Numbered from the stretch's first letter, positions 6,906 through 15,157 are shown. The stretch is DNA of 64,000 bases from Micromonospora sp. WMMD882 (GCF_027497255.1 NZ_CP114903.1:992001-1056000); one strand, 5' to 3'. Made by a program: numbers and translations. The notes: generated by a model not told the origin, from the letters alone.

Positions 6906-8509
6906 GACAGGTGGGACAGCAGCGCGTCGGTGAGCGCGTCCACCGCGGCGCGCAGACCGGACAGGTCGCCCGCCCCGCCGACCAGCGCCACCAGGGCCCG
7001 GTCGACCTGCTCGACCACCAGGTGGATGATCCTGTGTTCCTCTTCGAGGCGGGTGGTGACCGGGCCGAGACGGGGGTCACGCCGACGCAGGTGCGGGAGC
7101 ATCGAGACGTCCTCGATGGTGTGGTGCGTGGTGACCAGCCGGCAGTAGGACTCGCAGTACGCGCCGAGCGTCCAGTTGTTCTGCCGCAGGGTCATCGCGT
7201 TGATGTGCGAGCGGGCGGCGGCCACGTCGAGCGCGCCCGCCGCCACCTGGTCCACCAGGTCCCGCACCTGGGCGAGCTCCTGGCGCAGGTGGTCGTGCAC
7301 GTCGATCAGGTGCTGGCCCTGGGCCCGTTCCCGCGCGGAGTACCGGCGTCCGGCCTCCGGGGCGGGCCCGGTCGGCCGGGTGCTCTCGTCCCAGACGGCG
7401 GTGTCGCTGTGCCGCTTCCCGTCGTCGGGAGTGGGCGTCACGCCGAGGCCGGGGATCTCCCGCGGCACCGAGAAGTCCCCGCCGCCGCGCCCGGGCGTCG
7501 GCTCGGCCGGGGCCGGGCCACCGCCCGCCGCTGACCGGTCCGTGCTCCCGTTCGGGTTCGTGGCCCCTGTCGGTCCGGCGGTCGGGCCCGGGGGCGCCGT
7601 CGGGCCCGACGTGGCCGCCGCGCCCGCGCGGGCGGCGTCGACCAGCTCGCGGACCCGGGGCGCGACCTCGACGCCGAAGAGCCGGATGTCGGACGGGTCG
7701 TCGCTGGCCAGGATGAACGTGCTGACGCCGTGCGTGAGCGTGAGGTCGGCGAGCCGCCGCGCCCAGTCGTCCGGCGCGCCGGTGAGCGGGCCGGCGCCGC
7801 CGGGACCGAAGGTGCCGTCGACGTTGAGGAGACGACGTACGTCCCCGGGTGACCGCCCGGCCCGGACCGCCGCCGCGTCGATGGTCTCGTTCATGCCGGC
7901 CAGGTGGTCGAGGTCGAGGTAACCGAGGCTGGGCAGCCAGCCGTCCGCCGCGCGGCCGACCAGCCGCAGCATCCGGGGCTTGTAGGCGCCCACCCAGATG
8001 CCGATGTCGTGGGCCGGCAGCGGGCCGACCTTCGCGCCGGTGACCCGGTAGTGGTCGCCCTCGACCCGCGCCCCACGGCCGGACCGGCCCCAGATCGCCC
8101 GGATCACCCTGATCGCCTCGTCCAGCGCCACCACCGACTCCGCCGGGGTACGGCGTGGACCACCGTTGGCGACGATCGCGTCCCAGAACGCGCCGGCCCC
8201 GAGGCCCAGCTCGACCCGGCCGCCGGTGAGCAGGTCGAGGCTGGCGGCCGAGCGGGCGAGCACGGCCGGCGGGCGCAGCGGCAGGTTGGCGACGTTGGGC
8301 GAGACCCGGACCCGTTCGGTGCTGGCGGCGACGACCGACAGCAGCGTCCACGCGTCGAGGAAGGCCGGCTGGTACGGATGGTCCTGCACGGTGACCAGAT
8401 CCAGCCCGACCTGCTCGGTGAGCTGGGCGAGGGCGACGACGTCGGTCGGCGCGTCGGCACGGGGGGTGAGGAACGTTCCGAACGACAGGTCATGCCCGTA
8501 GTCGGCCAC
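6854..8509 (-). CDS. Fusion of LLM flavin-dependent oxidoreductase and hemerythrin domain
   Basis: 551 aa. Residues about 1-290 are a luciferase-like (F420- or FMN-dependent) TIM barrel: FGTFLTP, VTVQDHPYQPAFLD, GRVELGLGAGAFWD, and RMLRLVGRAADGWLPSLGY. A Pro/Gly/Thr-rich linker (about 290-373) follows. The C-terminal 178 residues are an HHE hemerythrin domain: HDHLRQEL, HHTIEDVSMLPHL, EEEHRIIH and HLSYEERELVEPL carry the His/Glu ligands expected for a di-iron site that binds O2 or senses redox state. GTG at 8509 has GGAGG at proper distance. Coupling a deazaflavin/flavin oxidoreductase with an oxygen-binding module in one chain is uncommon; the substrate is unknown. Domain calls are firm, function is inference. 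Confidence 0.85.
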   Translation of the reverse strand: MADYGHDLSFGTFLTPRADAPTDVVALAQLTEQVGLDLVTVQDHPYQPAFLDAWTLLSVVAASTERVRVSPNVANLPLRPPAVLARSAASLDLLTGGRVELGLGAGAFWDAIVANGGPRRTPAESVVALDEAIRVIRAIWGRSGRGARVEGDHYRVTGAKVGPLPAHDIGIWVGAYKPRMLRLVGRAADGWLPSLGYLDLDHLAGMNETIDAAAVRAGRSPGDVRRLLNVDGTFGPGGAGPLTGAPDDWARRLADLTLTHGVSTFILASDDPSDIRLFGVEVAPRVRELVDAARAGAAATSGPTAPPGPTAGPTGATNPNGSTDRSAAGGGPAPAEPTPGRGGGDFSVPREIPGLGVTPTPDDGKRHSDTAVWDESTRPTGPAPEAGRRYSARERAQGQHLIDVHDHLRQELAQVRDLVDQVAAGALDVAAARSHINAMTLRQNNWTLGAYCESYCRLVTTHHTIEDVSMLPHLRRRDPRLGPVTTRLEEEHRIIHLVVEQVDRALVALVGGAGDLSGLRAAVDALTDALLSHLSYEERELVEPLARLGLG

Positions 8510-8565
8510 GACGGAACCTCCGAGGCTGGTTGGGGGTGCCAACGATAGCCGTGACGCGTGCCCGC

Positions 8566-8602
8566 CCCGACGCGGCCGACGTCTGTCCCGACGCGGCCGA
8601 CG
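8566..8602. repeat. 16-bp direct repeat upstream of the lipoprotein gene
   Basis: CCCGACGCGGCCGACG occurs at 8566-8581 and 8587-8602, period 21 bp, about two helical turns apart, between two divergent genes. Could be tandem regulator sites or simple duplication. Confidence 0.45.
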
Positions 8603-8731
8603 GGTCGTCCCGTTCGGGGTGGCGTGTCCGGGTCCCCCCGTTTGGCCGACCCCGGGCCCTGGGTAGGCAGACCAGGGGCGCGGCACGGAACGAGGACCCG
8701 GGCCGGGCGTGCGACGGCGAGGGAGGACGGC

Positions 8732-9409
8732 ATGTCGATGCGTGGCTGGTGGGCCGGAACGGGTCTGGCGGCGCTGACCCTCACGGCGGGCGCCTGCGCC
8801 GCGTCGTCCCCGGACGCGACGGGGCCGTCGGCGACGACGACGCAGCCGGCCACGACGAGCGCCCCGGCGTCGTCCGCGACGGGGAGCACGCCGACCGGTT
8901 CGCCGCAGGCGACCCCGACCGGCCCGACGGGCGGCCCGTCCTCCACGTCGACGGGCTCGGCGCCCCCGGTGCTCTCCGGCGACCGCCAGGTCACGATCGT
9001 CCGGGTGGACGCGTTCGAGTCGGGGCTGTCCATGACCGACGAGGGCCGGCTGGCCGAGGTCGACGACGACCGGGGGCGGCAGTTGTTCGTGCCCACCCCG
9101 CAGGCCGGCGGGAAGTTCCTGATCAAGGCTTACCAACGTGCCGGTGGGCGGCCGGTCTGCTGGCAGGTGGTCAATCCGGGCGGCGGCGGACCGCTCTCGG
9201 TCCGGGCCGCCACCTGCGCCGAGGACGACCCGCGCCAGCAGTTCGACATCGCCCCAGCCGCCGGTGACGCCGAGCGGACCTACGTGATCAGCAACAGCTC
9301 GGCGTTCCTGCGGAACTCGGCCCGTGACGGTCTGATCCTGGAGGAGCTCGGCGACGCCCCGCCGACCGACGCGTTCCGGCTCGTCGACAACGGCCCGGCG
9401 CCCGCCTGA
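8732..9409 (+). CDS. Secreted lipoprotein, unknown function
   Basis: 225 aa. Signal peptide with lipobox TAGAC at about residues 18-22 (MRGWWAGTGLAALTLTAGAC), then a 45-residue Ser/Thr/Ala/Pro spacer typical of actinobacterial lipoproteins, and a roughly 130-residue globular part. The globular part has two Cys (PVCWQVV, AATCAED) and pattern QQFDIAP...YVISNSSAFL that faintly resembles a single beta-trefoil (ricin-like) lobe, but I do not recognise a defined family. GGGAGG ribosome binding site precedes ATG 8732. Divergent from the LLM/hemerythrin gene. Confidence 0.75.
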   Translation: MSMRGWWAGTGLAALTLTAGACAASSPDATGPSATTTQPATTSAPASSATGSTPTGSPQATPTGPTGGPSSTSTGSAPPVLSGDRQVTIVRVDAFESGLSMTDEGRLAEVDDDRGRQLFVPTPQAGGKFLIKAYQRAGGRPVCWQVVNPGGGGPLSVRAATCAEDDPRQQFDIAPAAGDAERTYVISNSSAFLRNSARDGLILEELGDAPPTDAFRLVDNGPAPA

Positions 9410-9690
9410 CCGGGCCGTCACGCCGGCCGTCCGCGCATTTCTCTGGATCTCGTAGCGGAACGGATCTCGGAAAGGAACGGGCGACAGCCGCGTCCGTTGT
9501 GTCAACCCGTCGGTCCCTCGCCGAAGATCCGGCGCTTCAGGCGGACGGGATAAGTGTTGCCGGTGCGGCGAAGCGGACGTTCCCGGACGCTTTCCAATGG
9601 TGGGTTCGGCGAGCGAAACCGTTTTCCCCGAGTTCGGGCCGGACGATGGCGGAGACGGGTGGGCGCGGGTTTTGCGCCCGGAAGTCCGAC
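9410..9690. other. Intergenic stretch without recognisable gene
   Basis: About 280 bases after the lipoprotein stop. Open frames across it have no ribosome binding site or recognisable protein. Base composition is locally lower in GC (CATTTCTCTGG, AAAGGAACG), but no promoter feeding a gene could be assigned. Confidence 0.5.
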
Positions 9691-9728
9691 GCGCCGGCAG
9701 GCGACCCACCGTGGGTGCCTGCCGGCGC
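9691..9728. terminator. Strong bidirectional terminator hairpin
   Basis: Outer 12-bp perfect stem GCGCCGGCAGGC (9691-9702) / GCCTGCCGGCGC (9717-9728), one bulged G, then an inner 5-bp stem ACCCA/TGGGT with CCG loop. Lies 25 bp from the MerR stop and downstream of the convergent lipoprotein gene. Confidence 0.75.
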
Positions 9729-9752
9729 GCGGGGCGAACGGCGCCCGGTCGG

Positions 9753-10127
9753 TTACCGGGCGGCGCCGACCAGTTCGTTGGCGCCCGAGCGGTGCAGGAT
9801 GTCCAGGATCAGGGAGCGACAACGGTCGATCTCGGCGGACGCCTCGTCGAGGCGGTCGACCTCCTGGCGCAGCGTCGCGACCAGGTTCCTGCACGGGTCG
9901 ACGCGGGGAGTGGCGTCGACCACACACGGCAGCAGCAGCTCCACGGTGCGCAGGGGGAGACCCACGTTGAGCAGGGCCCGGATCCGGCGGACCTTCTCGA
10001 TGTCCTCCGGGGCGTAGTGGCGGTACCCGTTCGCGGTGCGTACGGACTGGAGCAGCCCCTGCTGTTCGTAGTACCGAAGCAGTCTGGTGCTGACGCCGGT
10101 GCGTTCCGACAGCTCGCCGATGAGCAT
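9753..10127 (-). CDS. MerR-family transcriptional regulator
   Basis: 124 aa. N-terminal winged helix MLIGELSERTGVSTRLLRYY with EQQGLL and RTANGYRHY (wing) is canonical MerR. A coiled-coil dimerisation helix follows (about 80-115), and two Cys (LLPCVVD near 87, DPCRN near 97) could be sensor residues. Start ATG 10127 has GAGGAGG upstream. It is divergent from a hydrolase/oxidoreductase/MFS operon whose promoter carries a long-spacer dyad typical for MerR-type activation, so it probably senses a toxic or electrophilic small molecule and induces its detoxification and efflux. Confidence 0.9.
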   Translation of the reverse strand: MLIGELSERTGVSTRLLRYYEQQGLLQSVRTANGYRHYAPEDIEKVRRIRALLNVGLPLRTVELLLPCVVDATPRVDPCRNLVATLRQEVDRLDEASAEIDRCRSLILDILHRSGANELVGAAR

Positions 10128-10151
10128 GGCAATCCTCCTCACACAAAGCCG

Positions 10152-10184
10152 CTTGACCTTCACACTACTGTCAAGGCTTACGTT
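10152..10184 (+). promoter_or_regulatory. MerR-type promoter with operator inside a 19-20 bp spacer
   Basis: -35 TTGACC (10153-10158) and -10 TTACGT/TACGTT (10178-10184) are separated by 19 or 20 bp, the over-long spacing that MerR proteins correct by DNA distortion. The dyad CTTGAC (10152-10157) N12 GTCAAG (10170-10175) fills the spacer. The predicted start falls at 10190-10191, on the ATG of the hydrolase gene, so this transcript also appears leaderless. Confidence 0.65.
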
Positions 10185-10190
10185 CGCCCT

Positions 10191-10946
10191 ATGAAAAGCT
10201 ACGGTACTGGCCGTACGGCCGTCATCACCCATGGCGTACAAACTGTCGCCGACCACTGGGCCGAGGTTGCCAACCGGCTGCCCGGTCGCACGCTCGTCCC
10301 GAATCGTCGGGGTCGCGGAGAGAGCGTCCCGATCGGTGACGACTACGAACTCGCCACCGAGGTGGCGGATCTGCACCGGGTGCTCGACCAGGCCGGCCCG
10401 GAGCCGGTCCTGATCGGGCACAGCTACGGCGGCATGATCGCCCTGCTCGCCGCCGCCGAGCGGGACGACCTGGCGGGCCTCGTGCTGTACGACCCCACGG
10501 TCCCGGTCGACGGCCCGGTCACCGGGGACGGGCTGGACGTGATGCGCGCGGCGCTGAAGGCCGGGGACCGCGACACCGCGTTCGCCACCGTGCTCACCCG
10601 GGTCGTCGGTGAGTACCCGGAGGACGTGGAGGGCTTCCGGACCGGTGACCCGGCCGGCTGGGCCGGGATGCTGGAGCTGATCGACAGCACCTACGCCGAG
10701 CTCTCCGCGCTGGACCGGCTGGCCTACGACCCGTCGTTGCTGGCGAAGGTCACGGCGCCCACCTGGGTGATCGTCGGCGAGCGCAGCGACCGCGAGGAGC
10801 TGGTGTTCGGGCGGGCCGCCCGGGCGCTGGTCGACGGCATCGCCGACGCGAGGCTGGTGGTGCTGCCCGGTCAGGGGCACGTCGCGCACGTGGCCGACCC
10901 CGACGCCCTGGCCGACGCGATCCGGCCCGCGTTGAAGGGGTTCTGA
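10191..10946 (+). CDS. Alpha/beta hydrolase
   Basis: 251 aa. Nucleophile elbow GHSYGG at about residues 77-82, oxyanion segment near THGVQTVADHW, an acid candidate in the GERSDREE loop and the catalytic His in LPGQGHVAHVADP close to the C-terminus: a complete Ser-Asp/Glu-His set. Cytoplasmic, no signal peptide. ATG at 10191 directly follows the MerR-controlled promoter with no Shine-Dalgarno. First gene of a three-gene operon with a quinone-oxidoreductase-like enzyme (3-bp gap) and an MFS exporter, suggesting hydrolysis of a toxic ester, lactone or similar compound; the substrate is unknown. Confidence 0.85.
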   Translation: MKSYGTGRTAVITHGVQTVADHWAEVANRLPGRTLVPNRRGRGESVPIGDDYELATEVADLHRVLDQAGPEPVLIGHSYGGMIALLAAAERDDLAGLVLYDPTVPVDGPVTGDGLDVMRAALKAGDRDTAFATVLTRVVGEYPEDVEGFRTGDPAGWAGMLELIDSTYAELSALDRLAYDPSLLAKVTAPTWVIVGERSDREELVFGRAARALVDGIADARLVVLPGQGHVAHVADPDALADAIRPALKGF

Positions 10947-10949
10947 GCG

Positions 10950-11819
10950 ATGCGGGCGGTGCTGCTGCACGAGTACGGCGATCCGACGCTGCTGCGGGTG
11001 GCGGATCAGCCGGAGCCCACGGCCGGTCCGGGGCAGCTCCTGGTCCGGGTCGCCGCGGCCGCGGTGAACCCGGTGGACCTGCAGGTGCGCTCCGGCGAGC
11101 ACGCGGCGCACGTCCGCGTGCCGTTCCCGATGATCCTCGGCTGGGACCTGGCCGGCACGGTCGTCCAGGTGGGCGCCGGAGTCTCGGCGTTCGCGCCGGG
11201 TGACCCGGTGGTGGCGATGTCGGCGCAGATGGCCACCGGTGTCGGCACGTACGCCGAGCTGGTCGCCCTGGACGCGGCGCTGGTCGCCCCGGCGCCCCGC
11301 AGCGTGCCGCTGGCGCACGCGGCGGCGCTGCCGCTGGCCGGTCTGACCGCCGAGCAGGCCCTGGACGTGCTGGACCTGCCGGCGGGCCGGACGCTCCTGG
11401 TGACCGGGGCGGCCGGCTCGGTGGGCGGCTTCGTGGTGGAGTTGGCCCGCACGCGTGGTCTGGAGGTGATCGCGCACGGCCGTCCCGGTGACGCCGGGAC
11501 GGTCAGCGCGGTCCCGGCCGGCGCGGCCGACGGGTGGATCGACACCGCGGGTCTGCCCGGGGCGATCCAGGGGGTCCGGGACGGCGGTCGGGCGGTGTCG
11601 ATCGTGCCGACCGCCGCGCCGGTCGCCGAGCGCGGCATCGAGGTGCGGATGTCCTTCGTCGAGCAGGACGGCATCCGGCTCGCGCAGCTCAGCAAGCTCG
11701 TCGACGAGGGCGCGCTCACGATCCGGGTCGGCGGGGTCTTCGACCTCGCCGAGGCCCCGGTCGCCCACGCCCGGCTCGCCGCCGGTGGCAGTCGGGGCAA
11801 ACTGCTGCTCACTCCCTGA
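10950..11819 (+). CDS. Zinc-independent MDR oxidoreductase (quinone oxidoreductase-like)
   Basis: 289 aa medium-chain reductase. MRAVLLHEYGDP start, VAAAAVNPVDLQVRSG, GWDLAGTVVQVG and the NADPH motif VTGAAGSVGG (about residues 151-160) are typical of NADPH:quinone oxidoreductase/crotonyl reductase relatives. The Cys ligands of zinc alcohol dehydrogenases are absent. It would reduce quinones or alpha,beta-unsaturated carbonyls using NADPH. At 289 aa it is shorter than the usual 310-330 because the region after the nucleotide-binding loop is compact. In the MerR-controlled operon it fits a detoxification role. Confidence 0.85.
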   Translation: MRAVLLHEYGDPTLLRVADQPEPTAGPGQLLVRVAAAAVNPVDLQVRSGEHAAHVRVPFPMILGWDLAGTVVQVGAGVSAFAPGDPVVAMSAQMATGVGTYAELVALDAALVAPAPRSVPLAHAAALPLAGLTAEQALDVLDLPAGRTLLVTGAAGSVGGFVVELARTRGLEVIAHGRPGDAGTVSAVPAGAADGWIDTAGLPGAIQGVRDGGRAVSIVPTAAPVAERGIEVRMSFVEQDGIRLAQLSKLVDEGALTIRVGGVFDLAEAPVAHARLAAGGSRGKLLLTP

Positions 11820-11828
11820 GGACCGGTC

Positions 11829-13013
11829 ATGCCGCTTCCCCTGTTCGCGTTGATGCTGTGTGTGTTCAGTGTCGGCACCGCCGAGTCGGTGATCGCCGGG
11901 ATCCTGCCGCAGATCGCGGGGGACCTGGGGGTCTCGGTGCCCGCGGTCGGGCTGCTCGTGTCCGGCTACGCCCTGACCGTCGTGGTGGGCGGTCCGCTCG
12001 TCACCCTGCTGACCGGGCGGATACCGCGCAAGTCGCTGGTGCTCGGCCTGATCGCCGTTTTCGTGGCGGGTAATCTGATCGCGGCGGTCGCCGACGATTA
12101 TGCGGTGTTGCTGGCGGGACGCGTGGTTTCCGCGCTCGCGCACTGCACGATGTTCGCGGTGTGCATCGTGATCGCCAATGGTCTGGTCGGCGCCGGTCGG
12201 CAGGGTTCGGCGGTGGCCAGGGTCGCGCTCGGTCTCAATCTGGCGACCGTCGTCGGCGTGCCGATCGGGACGGTGCTCGGGCAGGAGTTCGGCTGGCGCT
12301 CCACATTCTGGGCGGTCCTGCTGATGAGTGTGGTTTCGGCGCTGCTGGTGTTCGGATTCGTGCCGGCGGTGCCGGGTCCGTCGAGTGCGGGCGCGGTCGG
12401 TGAGCTGGCGGTGCTGCGGGATCGGCGGGTGTGGTCCGCCGTCACGATGACCGTTTTCGCCAGCGCGGGTGCTTTCGCGGCCTACACCTTTATCGCGCCA
12501 TTACTCACTGAGGTCGGTGGTTTCGGGCCGGTTGCGCTCACCACGCTGTTGTTCGTGTTCGGCGGCGGGTCGATTGTCGGCAATCTCGTCGGCGGTCGTC
12601 TCGTCGACCGGGCGGTGCTGCCGGCCCTGGTGTCGACGGTGGCGGCGCTGACGCTGTCCCTGCTGTTCCTGGCGGTGGTGGCGCCGGTGCGCCCGCTGGC
12701 GGCGGTGGCGGTGCTGCTGTTCGGGGCCAGCTATTTCTCGATCATTCCGGCCCTGCAGGCCCGCATCATGACGGCTGCGGGCGCGCGGGCGCCGACCTTG
12801 GCGCTCGCCGTGAACATCTCCGCCTTCAATATCGGAATCGGAGGCGGGGCGTGGCTCGGGGGTCGGGTGATCGACGCCGGGCTCGGCTACCGGGCGGTGG
12901 TTCTGGTGGGCGCCGCGGCGGTGGTGGTCAGTGTGCTGGTCGCTATCCGGGAATTGATCGTGGCGCGAGCGCGGGATACGTCGACCGTCAGTCGGGAACA
13001 CCAGCTCGTTTAA
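11829..13013 (+). CDS. MFS efflux transporter (AraJ/DHA1 type)
   Basis: 394 aa with about 12 hydrophobic helices. The loop 2-3 signature appears as GPLVTLLTGRIPRKSLVLG, and the first helix MPLPLFALMLCVFSVGTAESVIAGILP is typical of the DHA1 arabinose-efflux-like (AraJ) group. Codons in the second half are less GC-biased (many GGT, GTT, ATT) than in neighbouring genes. ATG 11829 follows a GAGG site 9 bp after the oxidoreductase stop. Likely exports the compound or breakdown product that activates the MerR protein. Confidence 0.85.
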   Translation: MPLPLFALMLCVFSVGTAESVIAGILPQIAGDLGVSVPAVGLLVSGYALTVVVGGPLVTLLTGRIPRKSLVLGLIAVFVAGNLIAAVADDYAVLLAGRVVSALAHCTMFAVCIVIANGLVGAGRQGSAVARVALGLNLATVVGVPIGTVLGQEFGWRSTFWAVLLMSVVSALLVFGFVPAVPGPSSAGAVGELAVLRDRRVWSAVTMTVFASAGAFAAYTFIAPLLTEVGGFGPVALTTLLFVFGGGSIVGNLVGGRLVDRAVLPALVSTVAALTLSLLFLAVVAPVRPLAAVAVLLFGASYFSIIPALQARIMTAAGARAPTLALAVNISAFNIGIGGGAWLGGRVIDAGLGYRAVVLVGAAAVVVSVLVAIRELIVARARDTSTVSREHQLV

Positions 13014-13054
13014 CGTTCCTCGTTGATCTGTTTAACCTGGTTGTAGCCTTCGGT

Positions 13055-13102
13055 GGGAAAGCTTGGGTGGGTCTGCTGCGGTGGGCTTGCCCAAGCTTTC
13101 CC
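13055..13102. terminator. 13-bp perfect inverted repeat after the MFS gene
   Basis: GGGAAAGCTTGGG (13055-13067) and CCCAAGCTTTCCC (13090-13102) with a 22-nt loop, starting 41 bp after the MFS stop and ending 167 bp before the cyclase gene. Likely transcription terminator; the sequence is less GC-rich than the other hairpins, so an operator or leader role for the next operon remains possible. Confidence 0.6.
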
Positions 13103-13231
13103 GTGCATCTTGGATGTGATCTGCGAAAAGCTGTGAGGCAATGCACAGGGTGTTGTTAAGCGCATCGTGGCATGTCAATATTAGCTAGCTCGCCCGAACG
13201 TAGAGGCCAGTCCCGTTCGGGTTCGAGGTTC

Positions 13232-13249
13232 TGACTGTTCTGTCAGTCA
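13232..13249. promoter_or_regulatory. Inverted repeat upstream of the cyclase operon, candidate operator
   Basis: TGACTG-TTCTGT-CAGTCA, perfect 6-bp half sites, 20 bp before the ATG of the cyclase. A weak promoter (TTGTTA 13153-13158, AT-rich TATTAG around 13179-13184) lies upstream, which would place the repeat in the untranslated leader as a roadblock-type site. Confidence 0.45.
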
Positions 13250-13269
13250 ATCGAGACCGGGGGTGAATC

Positions 13270-14472
13270 ATGTCAATCAACTTGGCGGACCGGGGGGTCG
13301 TACGGTCCGAAAACGGGCTCTACGTCTACAGCGAGCAGGTGGACTCCTGGGTGGTCCGGACGCAGAAGCCGGTCAGCTACGAGATCCGGTTCGTGGACGA
13401 CGTGCTCGACCCGCGTCACCGGGACCTCATCGACTTCGGCGGCCGGACCGAGGGTCGGCAACGTCGGTTCGTGGTGGTGGACAGCAAGGTCGACCTGCTG
13501 CACGGGGACCGGATCCGCGAGTACTTCGACCAGCACGGCGCCGAGTGCGCGCTGTCGGTCGTGCCGGCCGACGAGACGGTCAAGGACTTCGAGACCGCCG
13601 CCCGGATCGTGCGGGAGATCGACGCCTTCGGCATCAACCGGCGGACCGAGCCCATCATCGTCTTCGGCGGCGGCGTGCTGATGGACATCGTCGGCCTGGT
13701 GGGCAGCCTCTACCGGCGGGGCACCCCGTTCGTCCGGGTCCCCACCACGCTGATCGGCCTGGTCGACGCCGGTGTCGGCGCGAAGACCGGGGTGAACTTC
13801 AACGGCCACAAGAACCGGCTGGGCACCTACTTCCCGGCCGACCTGACCCTGCTGGACCGGTCGTTCCTCGGCACGGTGGACCGCCGGCACATCGGCAACG
13901 GCCTCGCCGAGATCCTGAAGATCGCCCTGATCAAGGACGTGCGGCTGTTCGAGCTGCTCGAGGAGCACGGCGCCGACCTGCTGGCCAACAAGTTCCAGGG
14001 CGTCAACCGCGCCGGCGACATCGTGCTGCGCCGCGCCATCCACGGGATGCTGGAGGAGCTCCAGCCCAACCTGTGGGAGGCCACCCTGGAGCGGTGTGTC
14101 GACTACGGACACACCTTCAGCCCGACCGTCGAGATGCACGCCCTCCCCGCGCTGCTGCACGGCGAGGCGGTCTGCGTGGACATGGCGCTCACCACCGTCA
14201 TGGCCACCCGGCGCGGCCTGATGACCGAGGCGGAACGCGACCGGGTCTTCGAGGTCATGCGTCGGCTGGAGCTGCCGAGCTGGGACCCACGCCTCTGCCC
14301 GGACCTGCTGATGAAGGCGTTGCAGGACACCGTCCGGCACCGCGACGGCATGCAGCGGCTGCCGCTGCCGGTGGGCATCGGCGGCGTCACGTTCGTCAAC
14401 GACGTCACCGCCGAGGAGATCGCCGCGGCGGTCGAGGCGCAGCGCGCGATCGGCGTCGCCCGTCATGTCTGA
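13270..14472 (+). CDS. Sugar phosphate cyclase (2-epi-5-epi-valiolone synthase-like)
   Basis: 400 aa member of the dehydroquinate-synthase-like superfamily. The NAD motif GGGVLMDIVG is at residues 133-142, and the zinc ligands fall at Glu214 (LAEILK), His281 (DYGHTF) and His297 (LLHGEA). VRVPTTLIGLVDAGVGAKTGVN and KNRLGTYFP match cyclases that use sedoheptulose 7-phosphate (EEVS/EVS type) better than dehydroquinate synthase, and RHRDGMQRLPLPVGIGG near the C-terminus is seen in valiolone-type enzymes. The product would be a C7 cyclitol such as 2-epi-5-epi-valiolone. It opens a seven-gene operon; the VOC protein downstream resembles the epimerase used on this product. EEVS, EVS and desmethyl-gadusol subtypes cannot be separated by eye. 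Confidence 0.85.
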   Translation: MSINLADRGVVRSENGLYVYSEQVDSWVVRTQKPVSYEIRFVDDVLDPRHRDLIDFGGRTEGRQRRFVVVDSKVDLLHGDRIREYFDQHGAECALSVVPADETVKDFETAARIVREIDAFGINRRTEPIIVFGGGVLMDIVGLVGSLYRRGTPFVRVPTTLIGLVDAGVGAKTGVNFNGHKNRLGTYFPADLTLLDRSFLGTVDRRHIGNGLAEILKIALIKDVRLFELLEEHGADLLANKFQGVNRAGDIVLRRAIHGMLEELQPNLWEATLERCVDYGHTFSPTVEMHALPALLHGEAVCVDMALTTVMATRRGLMTEAERDRVFEVMRRLELPSWDPRLCPDLLMKALQDTVRHRDGMQRLPLPVGIGGVTFVNDVTAEEIAAAVEAQRAIGVARHV

Positions 14473-15157
14473 CCAGATCGTCGTCACGGACGTCGAAGGC
14501 GTCACCGACATCTTCGGCGTCCACGGCGCCACCGGCATGAGCCACTGGAAGTGCCTGGCCAGCCGCCGCCACCTGCGCGGCGACTGGGAGGCGGTGGAGC
14601 TGGCCCGGGTGCCGCCGGGCGGGTTGTCCGGCGAGCACCGGCACACCCGGACCGAGGAGATCTACTACGTGGTGGCGGGCGAGGGCGAGATGTCGCTCGA
14701 CGGCGTCGGTCACCGCGTCGCCGCCGGATCGGTGGTGCTGACCGGCCTGGGCACCATCCACGGTCTGCGCAACACCGGCGCCACCGACCTGGACTGGATC
14801 ACCGTCGAGGTGCGGGTCCCGCACCCCGTGAGCCCCCTGGAGGAGAAGGTGAACGCACACATCCACGACCTGAGGGCGGCGGGTGAGCTGGACACCACCG
14901 CGTTCTTCACCGGGCCGCTGCGCCGGGTCGCGGTGCGGACGATGGCCGCCGACACCGAGCTCCCGCTGCACGCCGTCGGCGTGGAGCACGCGATCTTCGT
15001 GCTCGCCGGCTCGGGCAAGGCCGAGACCGTCGAGCTGCGCCCCGGGGTCGCGGTGACCCTGCCGCTGGGCACCGGCGCGCAGGTCTCCGCCGGCCCGGAC
15101 GGGCTGGAGTTCTTCCACGTGGAGCTGACCGTGCCCCGGTCGAGGAGCCAGCGGTGA
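14465..15157 (+). CDS. Bicupin-like protein
   Basis: 230 aa. The N-terminal half carries a full metal-binding cupin motif: GEHRHTRTEEIYYVVAGEGEM (His-x-His-x4-Glu) and TIHGLRN (second motif His). The C-terminal half (about residues 135-225) repeats the fold weakly with LPLHAVGVEHAIFVLAGSG but with incomplete ligands. It may be an isomerase, epimerase, dehydratase or dioxygenase acting on the cyclitol. The gene overlaps the cyclase stop by 8 bp and the next gene by 4 bp (GTGA), so its product is made in step with the pathway. Exact reaction unknown. Confidence 0.75.
   Translation: MSDQIVVTDVEGVTDIFGVHGATGMSHWKCLASRRHLRGDWEAVELARVPPGGLSGEHRHTRTEEIYYVVAGEGEMSLDGVGHRVAAGSVVLTGLGTIHGLRNTGATDLDWITVEVRVPHPVSPLEEKVNAHIHDLRAAGELDTTAFFTGPLRRVAVRTMAADTELPLHAVGVEHAIFVLAGSGKAETVELRPGVAVTLPLGTGAQVSAGPDGLEFFHVELTVPRSRSQR

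Noticed and set aside
13270..14472. Primary-metabolism 3-dehydroquinate synthase
   Set aside because: Extra length, the YGHTF/LLHGEA and RHRDGMQRLP segments, and neighbours (VOC, cupin, BBE oxidase) fit secondary sugar phosphate cyclases; no other shikimate gene is adjacent.
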